Made by a program: the position numbers and the translations under genes. Of a stretch of DNA of 20,248 bases, positions 6,599 through 13,530 are shown piece by piece. The notes under the pieces were generated by a model. That model saw nothing but the letters and a program-made list of their open reading frames with translations. It searched no databases and was not told the origin of the DNA. Numbering within the stretch: the first letter of the stretch is position 1; every line of letters starts with the position of its first letter. Source of the DNA: JBGTLU01 sp041743935 (GTDB lineage Bacteria; Bacteroidota; Bacteroidia; Sphingobacteriales; Sphingobacteriaceae); contig JBGTLU010000052.1 in assembly GCA_041743935.1 (NCBI GenBank), positions 1 through 20,248 on the forward strand, written 5' to 3'.

Positions 6599-7120
6599 AT
6601 GGATAAAGACGATCTGGAATGTATTGGTAAAATTGCCAAAACCAAAGGGCTTAAAGGAGAAGTTTTTGTTCAACTTCGCATAGATTCCTTTGAGAATTTG
6701 GAAGCGAGCAAGATTTTTTATTTAGAAATGAATAAAAAATTCATTCCTTTTTTCTGCACAATGGCAAGCATAAAACAAACTAAATTATTGTTGGCTTTAG
6801 ATGAAATACAAACGGTAGAACAAGCTCAAAAACTAGTAAACATACCCGTTTATCTACCCAAATCCATCTTCCCTGAACCTTCTGATGAATTGCTTTATAC
6901 AGATTTGGAAGGATTTTTGGTAATAGATGCAAATAGCGGAGAATTAGGAATTTTGGAGGAGGTTTTGGAATACCCGCAACAATTTATCGCCAGATTGGTT
7001 TATAAAAATAAAGAACTGCTCTTTCCGTTGAATGAAGAACTAATAACCCGGATCGACGAAGAAGCTAAAAAGCTATACGTTGACCTTCCGGACGGATTAA
7101 TATCCATTTATATAGATTGA
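6599..7120 (+). CDS. rimM: Ribosome maturation factor RimM
   Basis: This is a 173-residue protein of usual family length. The N-terminal RimM domain starts at about residue 5 (CIGKIAKTKGLKGEVFVQL) and ends near residue 85 (VNIPVYLP). The C-terminal PRC-barrel half starts at about residue 95 (LLYTDLEGFLVID) and ends with VDLPDGLISIY. RimM binds uS19 and promotes late assembly of the 30S head. The start was placed at the ATG at 6599. The frame stays open upstream to a GTG at 6542, but that extension crosses two hairpins and is not part of the family. rimM lies in the conserved neighbourhood of rpsP, trmD and rplS, but a terminator precedes it and an unrelated gene follows it. Confidence 0.93.
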   Translation: MDKDDLECIGKIAKTKGLKGEVFVQLRIDSFENLEASKIFYLEMNKKFIPFFCTMASIKQTKLLLALDEIQTVEQAQKLVNIPVYLPKSIFPEPSDELLYTDLEGFLVIDANSGELGILEEVLEYPQQFIARLVYKNKELLFPLNEELITRIDEEAKKLYVDLPDGLISIYID

Positions 7121-7126
7121 TTTTTA

Positions 7127-7134
7127 TACATTCG
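7127..7134 (+). promoter_or_regulatory. Possible -7 box before the exported gene downstream of rimM
   Basis: TACATTCG differs at one position from TAnnTTTG and lies 12 bases before the GTG start at 7147. No convincing -33 element was found, so this is a weak call. Confidence 0.22.
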
Positions 7135-7146
7135 TAATTTAAACAC

Positions 7147-7755
7147 GTGCATAATTACATTAAATACTTACTTCTTATTTTTATTGCATGCAGTGCAATG
7201 AAAACGGCTTCTGCACAAACTGCTGCAAAAATAGAAATCATACAGTTATCGGGTGTGGTTTTTACTGCCGATAGTTTAGATAGAATTCCATATGTAACCA
7301 TACGCGTTAAGGGGAGTAACCGAGGTACAGTAAGTGATGTGAAAGGATTTTTCTCTCTTGCCATTTTAAAAACCGACACGTTGATTTTTACTGCTGTAGG
7401 TTTTACTACCAGAGAATATGTTATACCCAATCCCGAGAACGTAAAAGAAAAACTTACCGTTGCCATTTTAATGAATACCGAGTTTTATAATCTGAGAGGA
7501 GTAACCATACAAGGTTTAACACGTGATGGTTTTAGACAAGCATTCTTAGATTTAGAAATCCCGGAAGAAAGTGCATATGCAATTAATCCATCTGCATTAC
7601 CAAAAGTAGACGAATTGCGATTACCCCCACCAACCGGATTAGCTTTTAGCCCAACAGAACTTATCAAAGAAATTCCGTTCATCAAACGCATCATCCAACG
7701 AAAAAAACAAAAGCAATTTTCTGAAGAAGAGGGTGGCAGGATTCCTAAAATGTAA
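7147..7755 (+). CDS. Exported protein with carboxypeptidase-like regulatory domain
   Basis: This is a 202-residue protein starting at GTG. An ATG exists at 7198, but only the GTG start gives a proper signal peptide (hydrophobic core LLLIFIACSAM, cleavage near SAQ, about residue 24), and an in-frame stop at 7135-7137 blocks longer forms. Residues about 30-110 form a CarboxypepD_reg-like beta-sandwich: LSGVVFTADSLDRIPYVTIR, then GTVSDVKGFFSLAI, then FTAVGFTTREYVI. The C-terminal part contains a PPPTGLAFSPTELIKEIP segment and ends in a lysine- and glutamate-rich stretch. Such stand-alone domains are common in Bacteroidota and their function is unknown; a periplasmic or outer-membrane location is likely. 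It is inserted between rimM and trmD, which are usually adjacent, and has no visible link to translation. Confidence 0.8.
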   Translation: MHNYIKYLLLIFIACSAMKTASAQTAAKIEIIQLSGVVFTADSLDRIPYVTIRVKGSNRGTVSDVKGFFSLAILKTDTLIFTAVGFTTREYVIPNPENVKEKLTVAILMNTEFYNLRGVTIQGLTRDGFRQAFLDLEIPEESAYAINPSALPKVDELRLPPPTGLAFSPTELIKEIPFIKRIIQRKKQKQFSEEEGGRIPKM

Positions 7756-7776
7756 TATTTCTTATCTGCATAAAAC

Positions 7777-8454
7777 ATGAAAATTGATGTAGTTTCTGTT
7801 TTACCCCAATTGTTGGAAAGCCCTTTTGCACATTCCATTTTGCAGCGAGCCCAAAACAAAAATTTAGTTTCCATTACGGTACATAACTTACGAGATTACG
7901 CTACAAGCAAAAACAAAAGCGTAGATGATTACCCGTATGGCGGAGGTGCTGGCATGGTAATGAGCATAGAACCATTTGTAAATTGCATCGAAGCCCTTCA
8001 AAAGCACAGCACGTTTGATGAAATTATTTTCATGACACCAGATGGCGAAACCCTTAACCAATCCATTGCAAACGGATTATCAAACCATAAACATATTCTT
8101 ATACTTTGTGGGCATTACAAAGGGATTGACCACAGAATTAGAGAACATTTTGTTACCCGAGAAATTTCTATTGGCGATTATGTGCTTTCTGGCGGTGAAC
8201 TTGCTGCTGCCGTTTTGGTAGATGCTATTGTTCGTTTAATTCCCGGTGTATTATCCGACGAAACTTCGGCATTGAGTGATTCTTTTCAGGATGGATTGTT
8301 ATCTGCACCTGTTTATACCCGCCCAGCCGATTTTAGAGGCCTTACCGTGCCGCCAATCTTATTGAGCGGCAATACCCCCGAAATAGAAAAATGGCGTTTC
8401 GAGCAGGCCATGGAACGCACTCAGAAACTTCGCCCCGATTTACTAGAGGAGTAA
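7777..8454 (+). CDS. trmD: tRNA (guanine(37)-N1)-methyltransferase TrmD
   Basis: This is a 225-residue SPOUT methyltransferase that methylates G37 next to the anticodon using S-adenosylmethionine, preventing +1 frameshifting. Visible family motifs are DDYPYGGGAGMVM (about residues 51-63), the trefoil-knot SAM site LCGHYKGIDHRI (about 109-120) and EISIGDYVLSGGE (about 127-139), then DSFQDGLL, the YTRPADFRG stretch, VPPILLSGNTPEIEKWR and a basic C-terminus. The catalytic aspartate position (equivalent to E. coli D169) is the D of SALSDSFQDG. Length and order are complete and no insertion is seen. It lies 21 bases after the exported gene, and rplS follows after a 121-base structured gap. Confidence 0.97.
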   Translation: MKIDVVSVLPQLLESPFAHSILQRAQNKNLVSITVHNLRDYATSKNKSVDDYPYGGGAGMVMSIEPFVNCIEALQKHSTFDEIIFMTPDGETLNQSIANGLSNHKHILILCGHYKGIDHRIREHFVTREISIGDYVLSGGELAAAVLVDAIVRLIPGVLSDETSALSDSFQDGLLSAPVYTRPADFRGLTVPPILLSGNTPEIEKWRFEQAMERTQKLRPDLLEE

Positions 8455-8523
8455 TTTTAGCATCCAAAAACATATCCTCAGAAAAAATAAAATCCGTTTT
8501 TTATTTCAAAATAAAAGCCCTAT

Positions 8524-8570
8524 TATTGCAATCCGTTTTTTCGGGATAGAAAAAGCGTTTAATAGCAATA
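8524..8570 (+). promoter_or_regulatory. Structured rplS leader, candidate bL19 autoregulatory element
   Basis: An outer 6-bp helix, TATTGC/GCAATA (8524-8529 with 8565-8570), encloses an internal loop and a 9-bp inner helix (8534-8542 with 8549-8557, one T-G wobble) with a GGGATA loop. The structure ends 5 bases before the rplS ATG at 8576. A 12-nt sequence, AATCCGTTTTTT, occurs at 8491-8502 and again at 8530-8541. Either copy can pair with AAAAAGCG (8550-8557), so two mutually exclusive folds exist. TATTATTG (8521-8528) resembles a -7 box with one mismatch, and if used would shorten the leader. Ribosomal protein genes are often autoregulated through such leaders; assignment to a known family was not possible. 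Confidence 0.5.
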
Positions 8571-8575
8571 AAACA

Positions 8576-8932
8576 ATGGATCTTGTTAAATTTGTTGAAG
8601 AGCAACAACCAAAAAATACCATTCCTGATTTCAAATCTGGCGATACGGTAACCGTACATTACAAAATTAAAGAAGGAAATAAAGAGCGTATACAGCTATA
8701 CCAAGGTGTAGTATTGCAACGCAATAGCGATAATGCTAACGAAACGTTCACGGTTCGTAAAATTTCTAATTCTATTGGTGTTGAACGTATTTTCCCTATC
8801 AACTCACCAAATATTGATAAAATTGAAGTTAACAGCCGTGGGGTTGTTCGTCGTGCTAAACTATTTTACTTACGCGAATTATCTGGTAAAAAAGCACGTA
8901 TTAAAGAAAAACGTACTAATACAGTTAAGTAA
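8576..8932 (+). CDS. rplS: Large ribosomal subunit protein bL19
   Basis: This is a 118-residue protein of normal length for the family. The conserved core is clear: PDFKSGDTVTVHYKIKEG, then RIQLYQGVVLQR, FTVRKISNSIGVERIFPI, then the basic end SRGVVRRAKLFYLRELSGKK and ARIKEKR. bL19 sits at the 30S-50S interface of the ribosome. The ATG at 8576 gives the usual short N-terminal helix. It is the last gene of the translation block and is followed by a very strong terminator. The 121 bases upstream hold a folded leader that probably matters for its control (inference). Confidence 0.97.
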   Translation: MDLVKFVEEQQPKNTIPDFKSGDTVTVHYKIKEGNKERIQLYQGVVLQRNSDNANETFTVRKISNSIGVERIFPINSPNIDKIEVNSRGVVRRAKLFYLRELSGKKARIKEKRTNTVK

Positions 8933-8949
8933 TTAAAAACTTTATACTC

Positions 8950-8982
8950 AAAAAATCCTAACGGAAACGTTGGGATTTTTTT
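8950..8982 (+). terminator. Strong Rho-independent terminator after rplS
   Basis: A 14-bp stem (8950-8963 with 8968-8981, one T-G wobble) is capped by a GAAA tetraloop and runs into seven Ts (8976-8982). The A run on the 5' side makes it potentially bidirectional, though no gene approaches from the right. Confidence 0.93.
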
Positions 8983-8997
8983 GTTTTTATACCTTTG
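8970..8997 (+). promoter_or_regulatory. Bacteroidota-type promoter for the amino acid dehydrogenase gene
   Basis: TACCTTTG at 8990-8997 is a full match to TAnnTTTG. A TTG at 8970-8972 (17 bases upstream, inside the right arm of the rplS terminator) may serve as the -33 box. The predicted start site near 9003 lies before the ATG at 9020 and argues against a longer reading frame from 8981. Confidence 0.6.
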
Positions 8998-9019
8998 CTA
9001 CACCAAACCAAAAATCCAG

Positions 9020-10249
9020 ATGAAAGATTTACTTAAGAAGTATGAAGAAAAACAACCCGAAATAGTTTTCGAGTGGAAAGATAGTGAAACAGAAGCACAG
9101 GGTTGGGTGGTTATAAATTCATTGAGAGGTGGGGCAGCAGGAGGAGGTACTCGCATGCGAAAAGGTTTGGATAAGCGGGAAGTAGAATCGTTAGCCAAAA
9201 CCATGGAAGTGAAGTTTACCGTTTCTGGTCCGGCAATAGGTGGTGCAAAATCTGGAATAAATTTCGATCCGGCCGACCCACGCAAAAGAGGAGTATTGGA
9301 GCGTTGGTATAAAGCTGTAATGCCGCTTTTAAAAAATTATTATGGTACCGGCGGAGATTTAAACATAGATGAAATACACGAAGTTATTCCAATAACCGAA
9401 AATTTAGGGTTATGGCATCCGCAAGAAGGCGTCATTACTGGTCATTTTGGTGCTCGTGATAATGAAAAAATTCATCAAATAGGGCAACTTCGCTATGGCG
9501 TATCCAAGGTTTTAGAAGATGCTAGATTTTCTCCGGATGTAAACAAAAAATACCGGGTTGCCGATATGATCACCGGTTATGGTGTTTCCGAATCGGTTCG
9601 TCATTTTTACCGAATATTTAGAAATAGCAAATTAACTGGCAAAAAAGCAATTATACAAGGTTGGGGAAACGTTGGAGCAGCTGCAGCATTTTACTTAGCA
9701 CAAGCTGGGGTAAAAATTGTTGGCATCATAGACCGTTCAGGCGGATTAATTAACGAAGAAGGCTACACTTTTGAAGAAATAAAAAAACTTTTTCTGGACA
9801 GACAAAACAACACTTTGGTTGCAGATAATTTGATGAGTTTTGAAGAGGTAAATACTAAGATTTGGCAGATTAATGCAGATATTTTTGTACCAGCAGCAGC
9901 TTCTAGATTAGTAAATAAATCGCAAGTAGAAGCAATGATAGCCTCGGGAGTGGAATGTATTTCATGTGGAGCTAACGTGCCTTTTGCCGACCCAGAAATA
10001 TTTTTTGGACCTATTGCCGAACATGCAGATAATCATATCAGTGTTATCCCAGATTTTATTGCCAATTGCGGCATGGCAAGGGTTTTTGCTTATTTAATGC
10101 TAAAAGACATAGAAATGAATGACGATGCTATTTTTAAGGATACATCCACCATAATTTCAAACGCCATTAATAATGTACACGACGTTAATTTATCCGATAA
10201 ACAGCTTTCAAAAAAAGCATTTGAAATAGCACTTAAACGATTAGTATAA
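9020..10249 (+). CDS. Glu/Leu/Phe/Val dehydrogenase family protein
   Basis: This is a 409-residue protein counted from the ATG at 9020. The frame extends to a TTG at 8981, but that part overlaps the promoter. The N-terminal dimerisation/catalytic domain shows RGGAAGGGTRM (36-46), the paired lysines K65 (MEVKF) and K77 (GPAIGGAKSGI), and D113 (GTGGDLNIDE) in the position of the catalytic aspartate. The Rossmann domain has GWGNVG (214-219), D239 and ADIFVPAA (286-293). The family carries out NAD(P)-dependent oxidative deamination of amino acids or the reverse. The motifs are not typical of either glutamate dehydrogenase (KGGxR missing) or leucine dehydrogenase, so the substrate cannot be named. 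The MscS-type gene starts one base after the stop, so the two form an operon. Confidence 0.88.
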   Translation: MKDLLKKYEEKQPEIVFEWKDSETEAQGWVVINSLRGGAAGGGTRMRKGLDKREVESLAKTMEVKFTVSGPAIGGAKSGINFDPADPRKRGVLERWYKAVMPLLKNYYGTGGDLNIDEIHEVIPITENLGLWHPQEGVITGHFGARDNEKIHQIGQLRYGVSKVLEDARFSPDVNKKYRVADMITGYGVSESVRHFYRIFRNSKLTGKKAIIQGWGNVGAAAAFYLAQAGVKIVGIIDRSGGLINEEGYTFEEIKKLFLDRQNNTLVADNLMSFEEVNTKIWQINADIFVPAAASRLVNKSQVEAMIASGVECISCGANVPFADPEIFFGPIAEHADNHISVIPDFIANCGMARVFAYLMLKDIEMNDDAIFKDTSTIISNAINNVHDVNLSDKQLSKKAFEIALKRLV

Positions 10250-10250
10250 A

Positions 10251-11378
10251 ATGACCTTTAGCGAACAGTTACAACAAATTTATTGGGGAAACAGCTTAAA
10301 AACCTACCTTGTATTTTTTGCAATTCTAGTAATTGGATTTTTCTTCCGTAAACTCATTTCAAAACTTTTTGGTAAGCTTCTATTTATCCTTTTTCGCAAA
10401 TACGGTAAAGAAGTAAGAGGAGAGAAATTCGTGGAGTTATTATTAGCTCCTATCGAGTGGTTTTTGCTGGTATGGGTTACCTACATCGCCCTAAATCAAT
10501 TAGAATACCCCCTTTACGAGAAAATTTTTGAACGAGGTACTATCACCTATTTTATGGTGATAGATAAAATCTTTGTGTTCATGGTCATCTTTACAGTAGT
10601 GTGGATTTTACTGCGAATCATCGATTTTATGGGCCTTGTATTTATGCACCGAGCATCCCTAACCGATTCTAAAACCGACGATCAATTAGTGCCGTTTGTA
10701 AGAGAACTGATTAAGTTTTTAACCGTTGTAATCGGATTTTTCGTAACACTAGGTGTAGTTTTTGAATTAGATATTGCAGCCATTGTTGCCGGTTTGGGTA
10801 TTGGTGGTTTGGCCATAGCCTTAGCAGGTAAGGAAACCGTTGAAAACCTCTTTGCTTCCTTCACCATATTTGCCGATAAACCATTTGTAGTTGGAGATTT
10901 AGTTCGAGCAGATGGAATTGAGGGTGTGGTGGAAAAAGTTGGGTTTAGAAGTACCCGCTTGCGCACTTTAGATAAAAGTATAATCTCGGTCCCGAACAAA
11001 AACATGATCGATGGCCCATTGGATAATCTTTCCTTACGTACTTACCGCAGACTGAAATTTACCGTAGGTTTAACCTACGATACTCCGGCAGAAAAATTGA
11101 GAGTTATTTGCGAAGAAGTAACCGATTTCATCAATGCGCATCCTAAAACAAGTGACACCGACAACTTGGTTATTTTTGAAGAATTTGCAGACTCCTCTCT
11201 TAACCTCATGGTTTTATATTTTGTTGAGATGATGAGTTACAACGAGTACATGCAAATTCGCCAGGAAATAAATTATAAAATAATGGAAGTGGTGAAGAAA
11301 CACGCAGCTGAATTTGCATTCCCTACAAGAACACTACACATGGTAAACGAGGAAAAAGAAGTCACAAAAGAGGATTAA
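10251..11378 (+). CDS. Mechanosensitive ion channel of the MscS family
   Basis: This is a 375-residue inner-membrane protein. Hydrophobic segments lie at about 18-48, 62-83, 101-130 and 155-195. The last holds the MscS pore helix with Gly/Ala packing, GLGIGGLAIALAGKETVENL (181-200), followed by the beta-domain FTIFADKPFVVGDLVRADG and the VEKVGFRSTRLRTLDKSII segment, then VPNKNMID. The C-terminal cytoplasmic alpha/beta vestibule is complete (to about residue 360). MscS channels open on membrane tension and release solutes after osmotic downshift. It is longer than E. coli MscS (286 residues) at the N-terminus because of extra membrane helices. It is tightly coupled to the dehydrogenase gene; a functional link, such as release of amino-acid osmolytes, is only a guess. 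It converges on metG with a 19-base gap. Confidence 0.92.
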   Translation: MTFSEQLQQIYWGNSLKTYLVFFAILVIGFFFRKLISKLFGKLLFILFRKYGKEVRGEKFVELLLAPIEWFLLVWVTYIALNQLEYPLYEKIFERGTITYFMVIDKIFVFMVIFTVVWILLRIIDFMGLVFMHRASLTDSKTDDQLVPFVRELIKFLTVVIGFFVTLGVVFELDIAAIVAGLGIGGLAIALAGKETVENLFASFTIFADKPFVVGDLVRADGIEGVVEKVGFRSTRLRTLDKSIISVPNKNMIDGPLDNLSLRTYRRLKFTVGLTYDTPAEKLRVICEEVTDFINAHPKTSDTDNLVIFEEFADSSLNLMVLYFVEMMSYNEYMQIRQEINYKIMEVVKKHAAEFAFPTRTLHMVNEEKEVTKED

Positions 11379-11380
11379 TC

Positions 11381-11408
11381 AAAAAAAACCGTTAGTATTA
11401 ACTAATGG
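11381..11408 (-). terminator. metG terminator containing the metG stop codon
   Basis: On the minus strand an 8-bp stem (11408-11401 with 11396-11389, one G-T wobble) closes the 4-nt loop 11400-11397 and runs into eight Us (11388-11381). The loop is TAAT, so the metG stop TAA (11400-11398) is inside it and the last codons form the left arm. In the plus direction there is no good T tract, so it should act mainly on metG. Confidence 0.82.
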
Positions 11409-13470
11409 TACTTCCGTTTTTTACTGGTTTACTTGCTTGCACAAATGCTAGCGATCCATCGGTATCTTCAGCCATTAAAATCATGCCTTGTGAAGTAATT
11501 CCTTTTATCTCTCTGGGAGCTAAATTCACCAAAATACTTACCTGTTGCCCAATTATATTTTCGGGTTCATAAAACTCAGCAATGCCCGAAACCACCGTTC
11601 TCTGATCTAATCCCGTATCAATCTTCAACTTTAAAAGCTTTTTGGTTTTGGGTACTCTTTCTGCCTCCAAAATGGTTCCAATACGAATATCCATAGAAGA
11701 AAATTCATCGAAAGTTATATCCGTTTTTGCAGAGGATGTAACTGCATTTTTTACCTCATTTTCCATTTTAGAGTTGCTTAGTTTCTGTATTTGATGCTCA
11801 ATGGCCTCATCTTCTATTTTATCGAATAATAATTCAGCCTCCCCAATTAGATGACCATGTGAAAGGATAATGGAACCAGCATTTTGCCAACTTGTATCTC
11901 CAAGATGAAGCATATTTTTAATTTTTTGCGAGGAGTTAGGCAAAAATGGTTCAGCCAATATGGCCAAATTTGCTGCTACTTGCAACGAAATATTTAGGAT
12001 GGTTTTTACCCGTTCGGGGTTGGTTTTAATTAGTTTCCACGGTTCGGTTTCTGCTAGATATTTATTTCCCAAACGAGCTAAATTCATTAATTCTTGCAAT
12101 GCCTCTCTAAACCGATAGTTTTCAATAGAGGTTGCGATGGAGTTCGGGAATTTCTTCAACGCCTCAAACAAATCCGTTTCTTGGCTTGTAATTTCGGATA
12201 TCTCTGGCACCACACCCTCATAGTATTTATGCGTTAGCACGGTAACCCGATTAATAAAATTTCCTAAGATGGCTACCAGTTCGTTGTTGTTTCTGGCCTG
12301 AAAATCCTTCCAAGTAAAATCATTATCCTTTGTTTCTGGAGCTGTAGCGCACAAAACATAGCGCAACACATCTTGTTTGCCCGGAAAATCCTTTAAATAT
12401 TCATCCAGCCAAACCGCCCAATTACGCGAGGTACTAATTTTATTTCCTTCGAGATTTAAAAACTCATTTGCAGGAACGTTATCAGGCAAAATATAACTCC
12501 CTTCTGCTATTAACAAAGCCGGAAAAATGATGCAATGGAAAACTATATTATCCTTTCCAATGAAATGTACCAATTTGGTTTCAGGGTCTTTCCAATATTT
12601 TTCCCAATCACCAGCAGCATTAATGTTGCTTTCACCCTGAGCTTGTCGAAGGGTGAATAGTGCTTTAGTAGCAGAAATGTAACCTATTGGTGCATCAAAC
12701 CACACGTACAACACTTTTCCATCAGCACCGACTACTGGCACCTTTACTCCCCAGTCCAAATCGCGGGTCATGGCTCGGGGTTGTAGTTTTTGTGTTAACC
12801 AAGATTTACATTGCCCATATACGTTTGATTTCCATTCTTTATGGTCCTGCAACACGTATTTTTCTAATTTTTGTTGATACTTATCTAGCGGAAAATACCA
12901 GTGTTTGGTTGCTTTTAGGATGGGGGCTTCGCCACTCAAAGTAGATTTAGGTTGAATTAAATCCGTAGCATTTAAACTAGTTCCGCAACTTTCACATTGG
13001 TCGCCGTAGGCTTTATCGTAGCCACATTTTGGACAAGTTCCGGTGATGTATCTATCCGCTAAAAATTGATTTGCTTTAGGGTCGAAGTATTGTTCAGTAA
13101 CCTCTTCCACAAATTCCCCTTTATCATACAAAGTTTTAAAAAAATCGGAAGCGGTTTGATGATGAAGTTCAGAGGATGTACGGTGATATATATCAAAGGA
13201 AATCCCAAAATCTTTAAAACTATCGCCAATTATTTTGTGGTATTTATCTACAACTTGTTGTGGGGTTACGCCCTCCGCTTTTGCTTTGATGGTAATGGGT
13301 ACGCCATGTTCATCCGAACCGCAAATAAATACCACATCTTTCCCCGATGCTCGTAAATACCTCACATAAATATCGGCAGGCAAATAGGCACCAGCTAAAT
13401 GTCCGATATGCACCGGTCCGTTGGTATATGGCAATGCCGCGGTAACTGTATAACGTTTAAAATCTTTCAT
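11398..13470 (-). CDS. metG: Methionyl-tRNA synthetase
   Basis: This is a 690-residue class I aminoacyl-tRNA synthetase that charges tRNA-Met. The HIGH motif is at residues 21-24. The zinc-binding knuckle has C146, C149, C159 and C162. The KMSKS motif appears as KISTS (344-348), a common variant. The C-terminal OB-fold tRNA-binding domain (about 588-690) contains FSSMDIRIGTILEAERV, then SILVNLAPREIKG. The MetRS type with a full zinc domain and fused EMAP domain is normal for Bacteroidota. Residues 272-280 (FTLRQAQGE) are encoded exactly by a palindromic repeat (see the separate entry) and have no counterpart in MetRS proteins as I recall them. They fall between the GYISATKAL and WEKYWKDPETKLVHF blocks, where an insertion can be tolerated. 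The reading frame is intact and all key residues are present, so the enzyme should be active. Confidence 0.97.
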   Translation of the reverse strand: MKDFKRYTVTAALPYTNGPVHIGHLAGAYLPADIYVRYLRASGKDVVFICGSDEHGVPITIKAKAEGVTPQQVVDKYHKIIGDSFKDFGISFDIYHRTSSELHHQTASDFFKTLYDKGEFVEEVTEQYFDPKANQFLADRYITGTCPKCGYDKAYGDQCESCGTSLNATDLIQPKSTLSGEAPILKATKHWYFPLDKYQQKLEKYVLQDHKEWKSNVYGQCKSWLTQKLQPRAMTRDLDWGVKVPVVGADGKVLYVWFDAPIGYISATKALFTLRQAQGESNINAAGDWEKYWKDPETKLVHFIGKDNIVFHCIIFPALLIAEGSYILPDNVPANEFLNLEGNKISTSRNWAVWLDEYLKDFPGKQDVLRYVLCATAPETKDNDFTWKDFQARNNNELVAILGNFINRVTVLTHKYYEGVVPEISEITSQETDLFEALKKFPNSIATSIENYRFREALQELMNLARLGNKYLAETEPWKLIKTNPERVKTILNISLQVAANLAILAEPFLPNSSQKIKNMLHLGDTSWQNAGSIILSHGHLIGEAELLFDKIEDEAIEHQIQKLSNSKMENEVKNAVTSSAKTDITFDEFSSMDIRIGTILEAERVPKTKKLLKLKIDTGLDQRTVVSGIAEFYEPENIIGQQVSILVNLAPREIKGITSQGMILMAEDTDGSLAFVQASKPVKNGSTIS
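12631..12657. repeat. Palindromic REP-like repeat inside metG, in frame
   Basis: This is a 27-bp element with perfect 8-bp arms (TTCACCCT at 12631-12638, AGGGTGAA at 12650-12657) around GAGCTTGTCGA. The core CCTGAGCTTGTCGAAGG is, from memory, a widespread short palindrome in Bacteroidota and other genomes, normally intergenic. Here it spans exactly nine metG codons (272-280) and keeps the frame. No second copy was noticed in this window. Confidence 0.8.
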
Positions 13471-13475
13471 GCACT

Positions 13476-13506
13476 AGGCAAATTGCCTGCTTAATTTTTT
13501 AATTTG
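13476..13506. promoter_or_regulatory. Divergent control region between metG and the LD-carboxypeptidase gene
   Basis: The 60 bases between the two starts contain a dyad with 6-bp arms, AGGCAA/TTGCCT (13476-13481 and 13483-13488, one-base centre), close to the metG ATG. TTAATTTG at 13499-13506 is one mismatch from TAnnTTTG and is placed 24 bases before the carboxypeptidase ATG. The dyad could be an operator; the promoter call is tentative. Confidence 0.35.
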
Positions 13507-13530
13507 CCAAAGATAATAGAATTTACTCCG

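Noticed and set aside
8733..8936. Overlapping frame of 67 residues within rplS.
   Set aside because: It lies wholly over a conserved ribosomal protein gene in another frame and has no support.
8981..9019. N-terminal extension of the dehydrogenase from a TTG.
   Set aside because: It overlaps the -7 box and terminator T run; the family starts at the ATG at 9020.
12631..12657. Frameshift or sequencing error in metG at the odd LRQAQGE segment.
   Set aside because: The element is an exact palindrome of 27 bases (nine codons) and both flanks stay in frame with conserved MetRS sequence.
12687..13356. Plus-strand open frames inside metG (85 and 96 residues).
   Set aside because: They are antisense to a clearly conserved gene and show no recognisable domain or start region.
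13504..13530. TTG start for the LD-carboxypeptidase.
   Set aside because: It sits in a probable promoter, and the S66 family begins near the ATG at 13531 or 13543.
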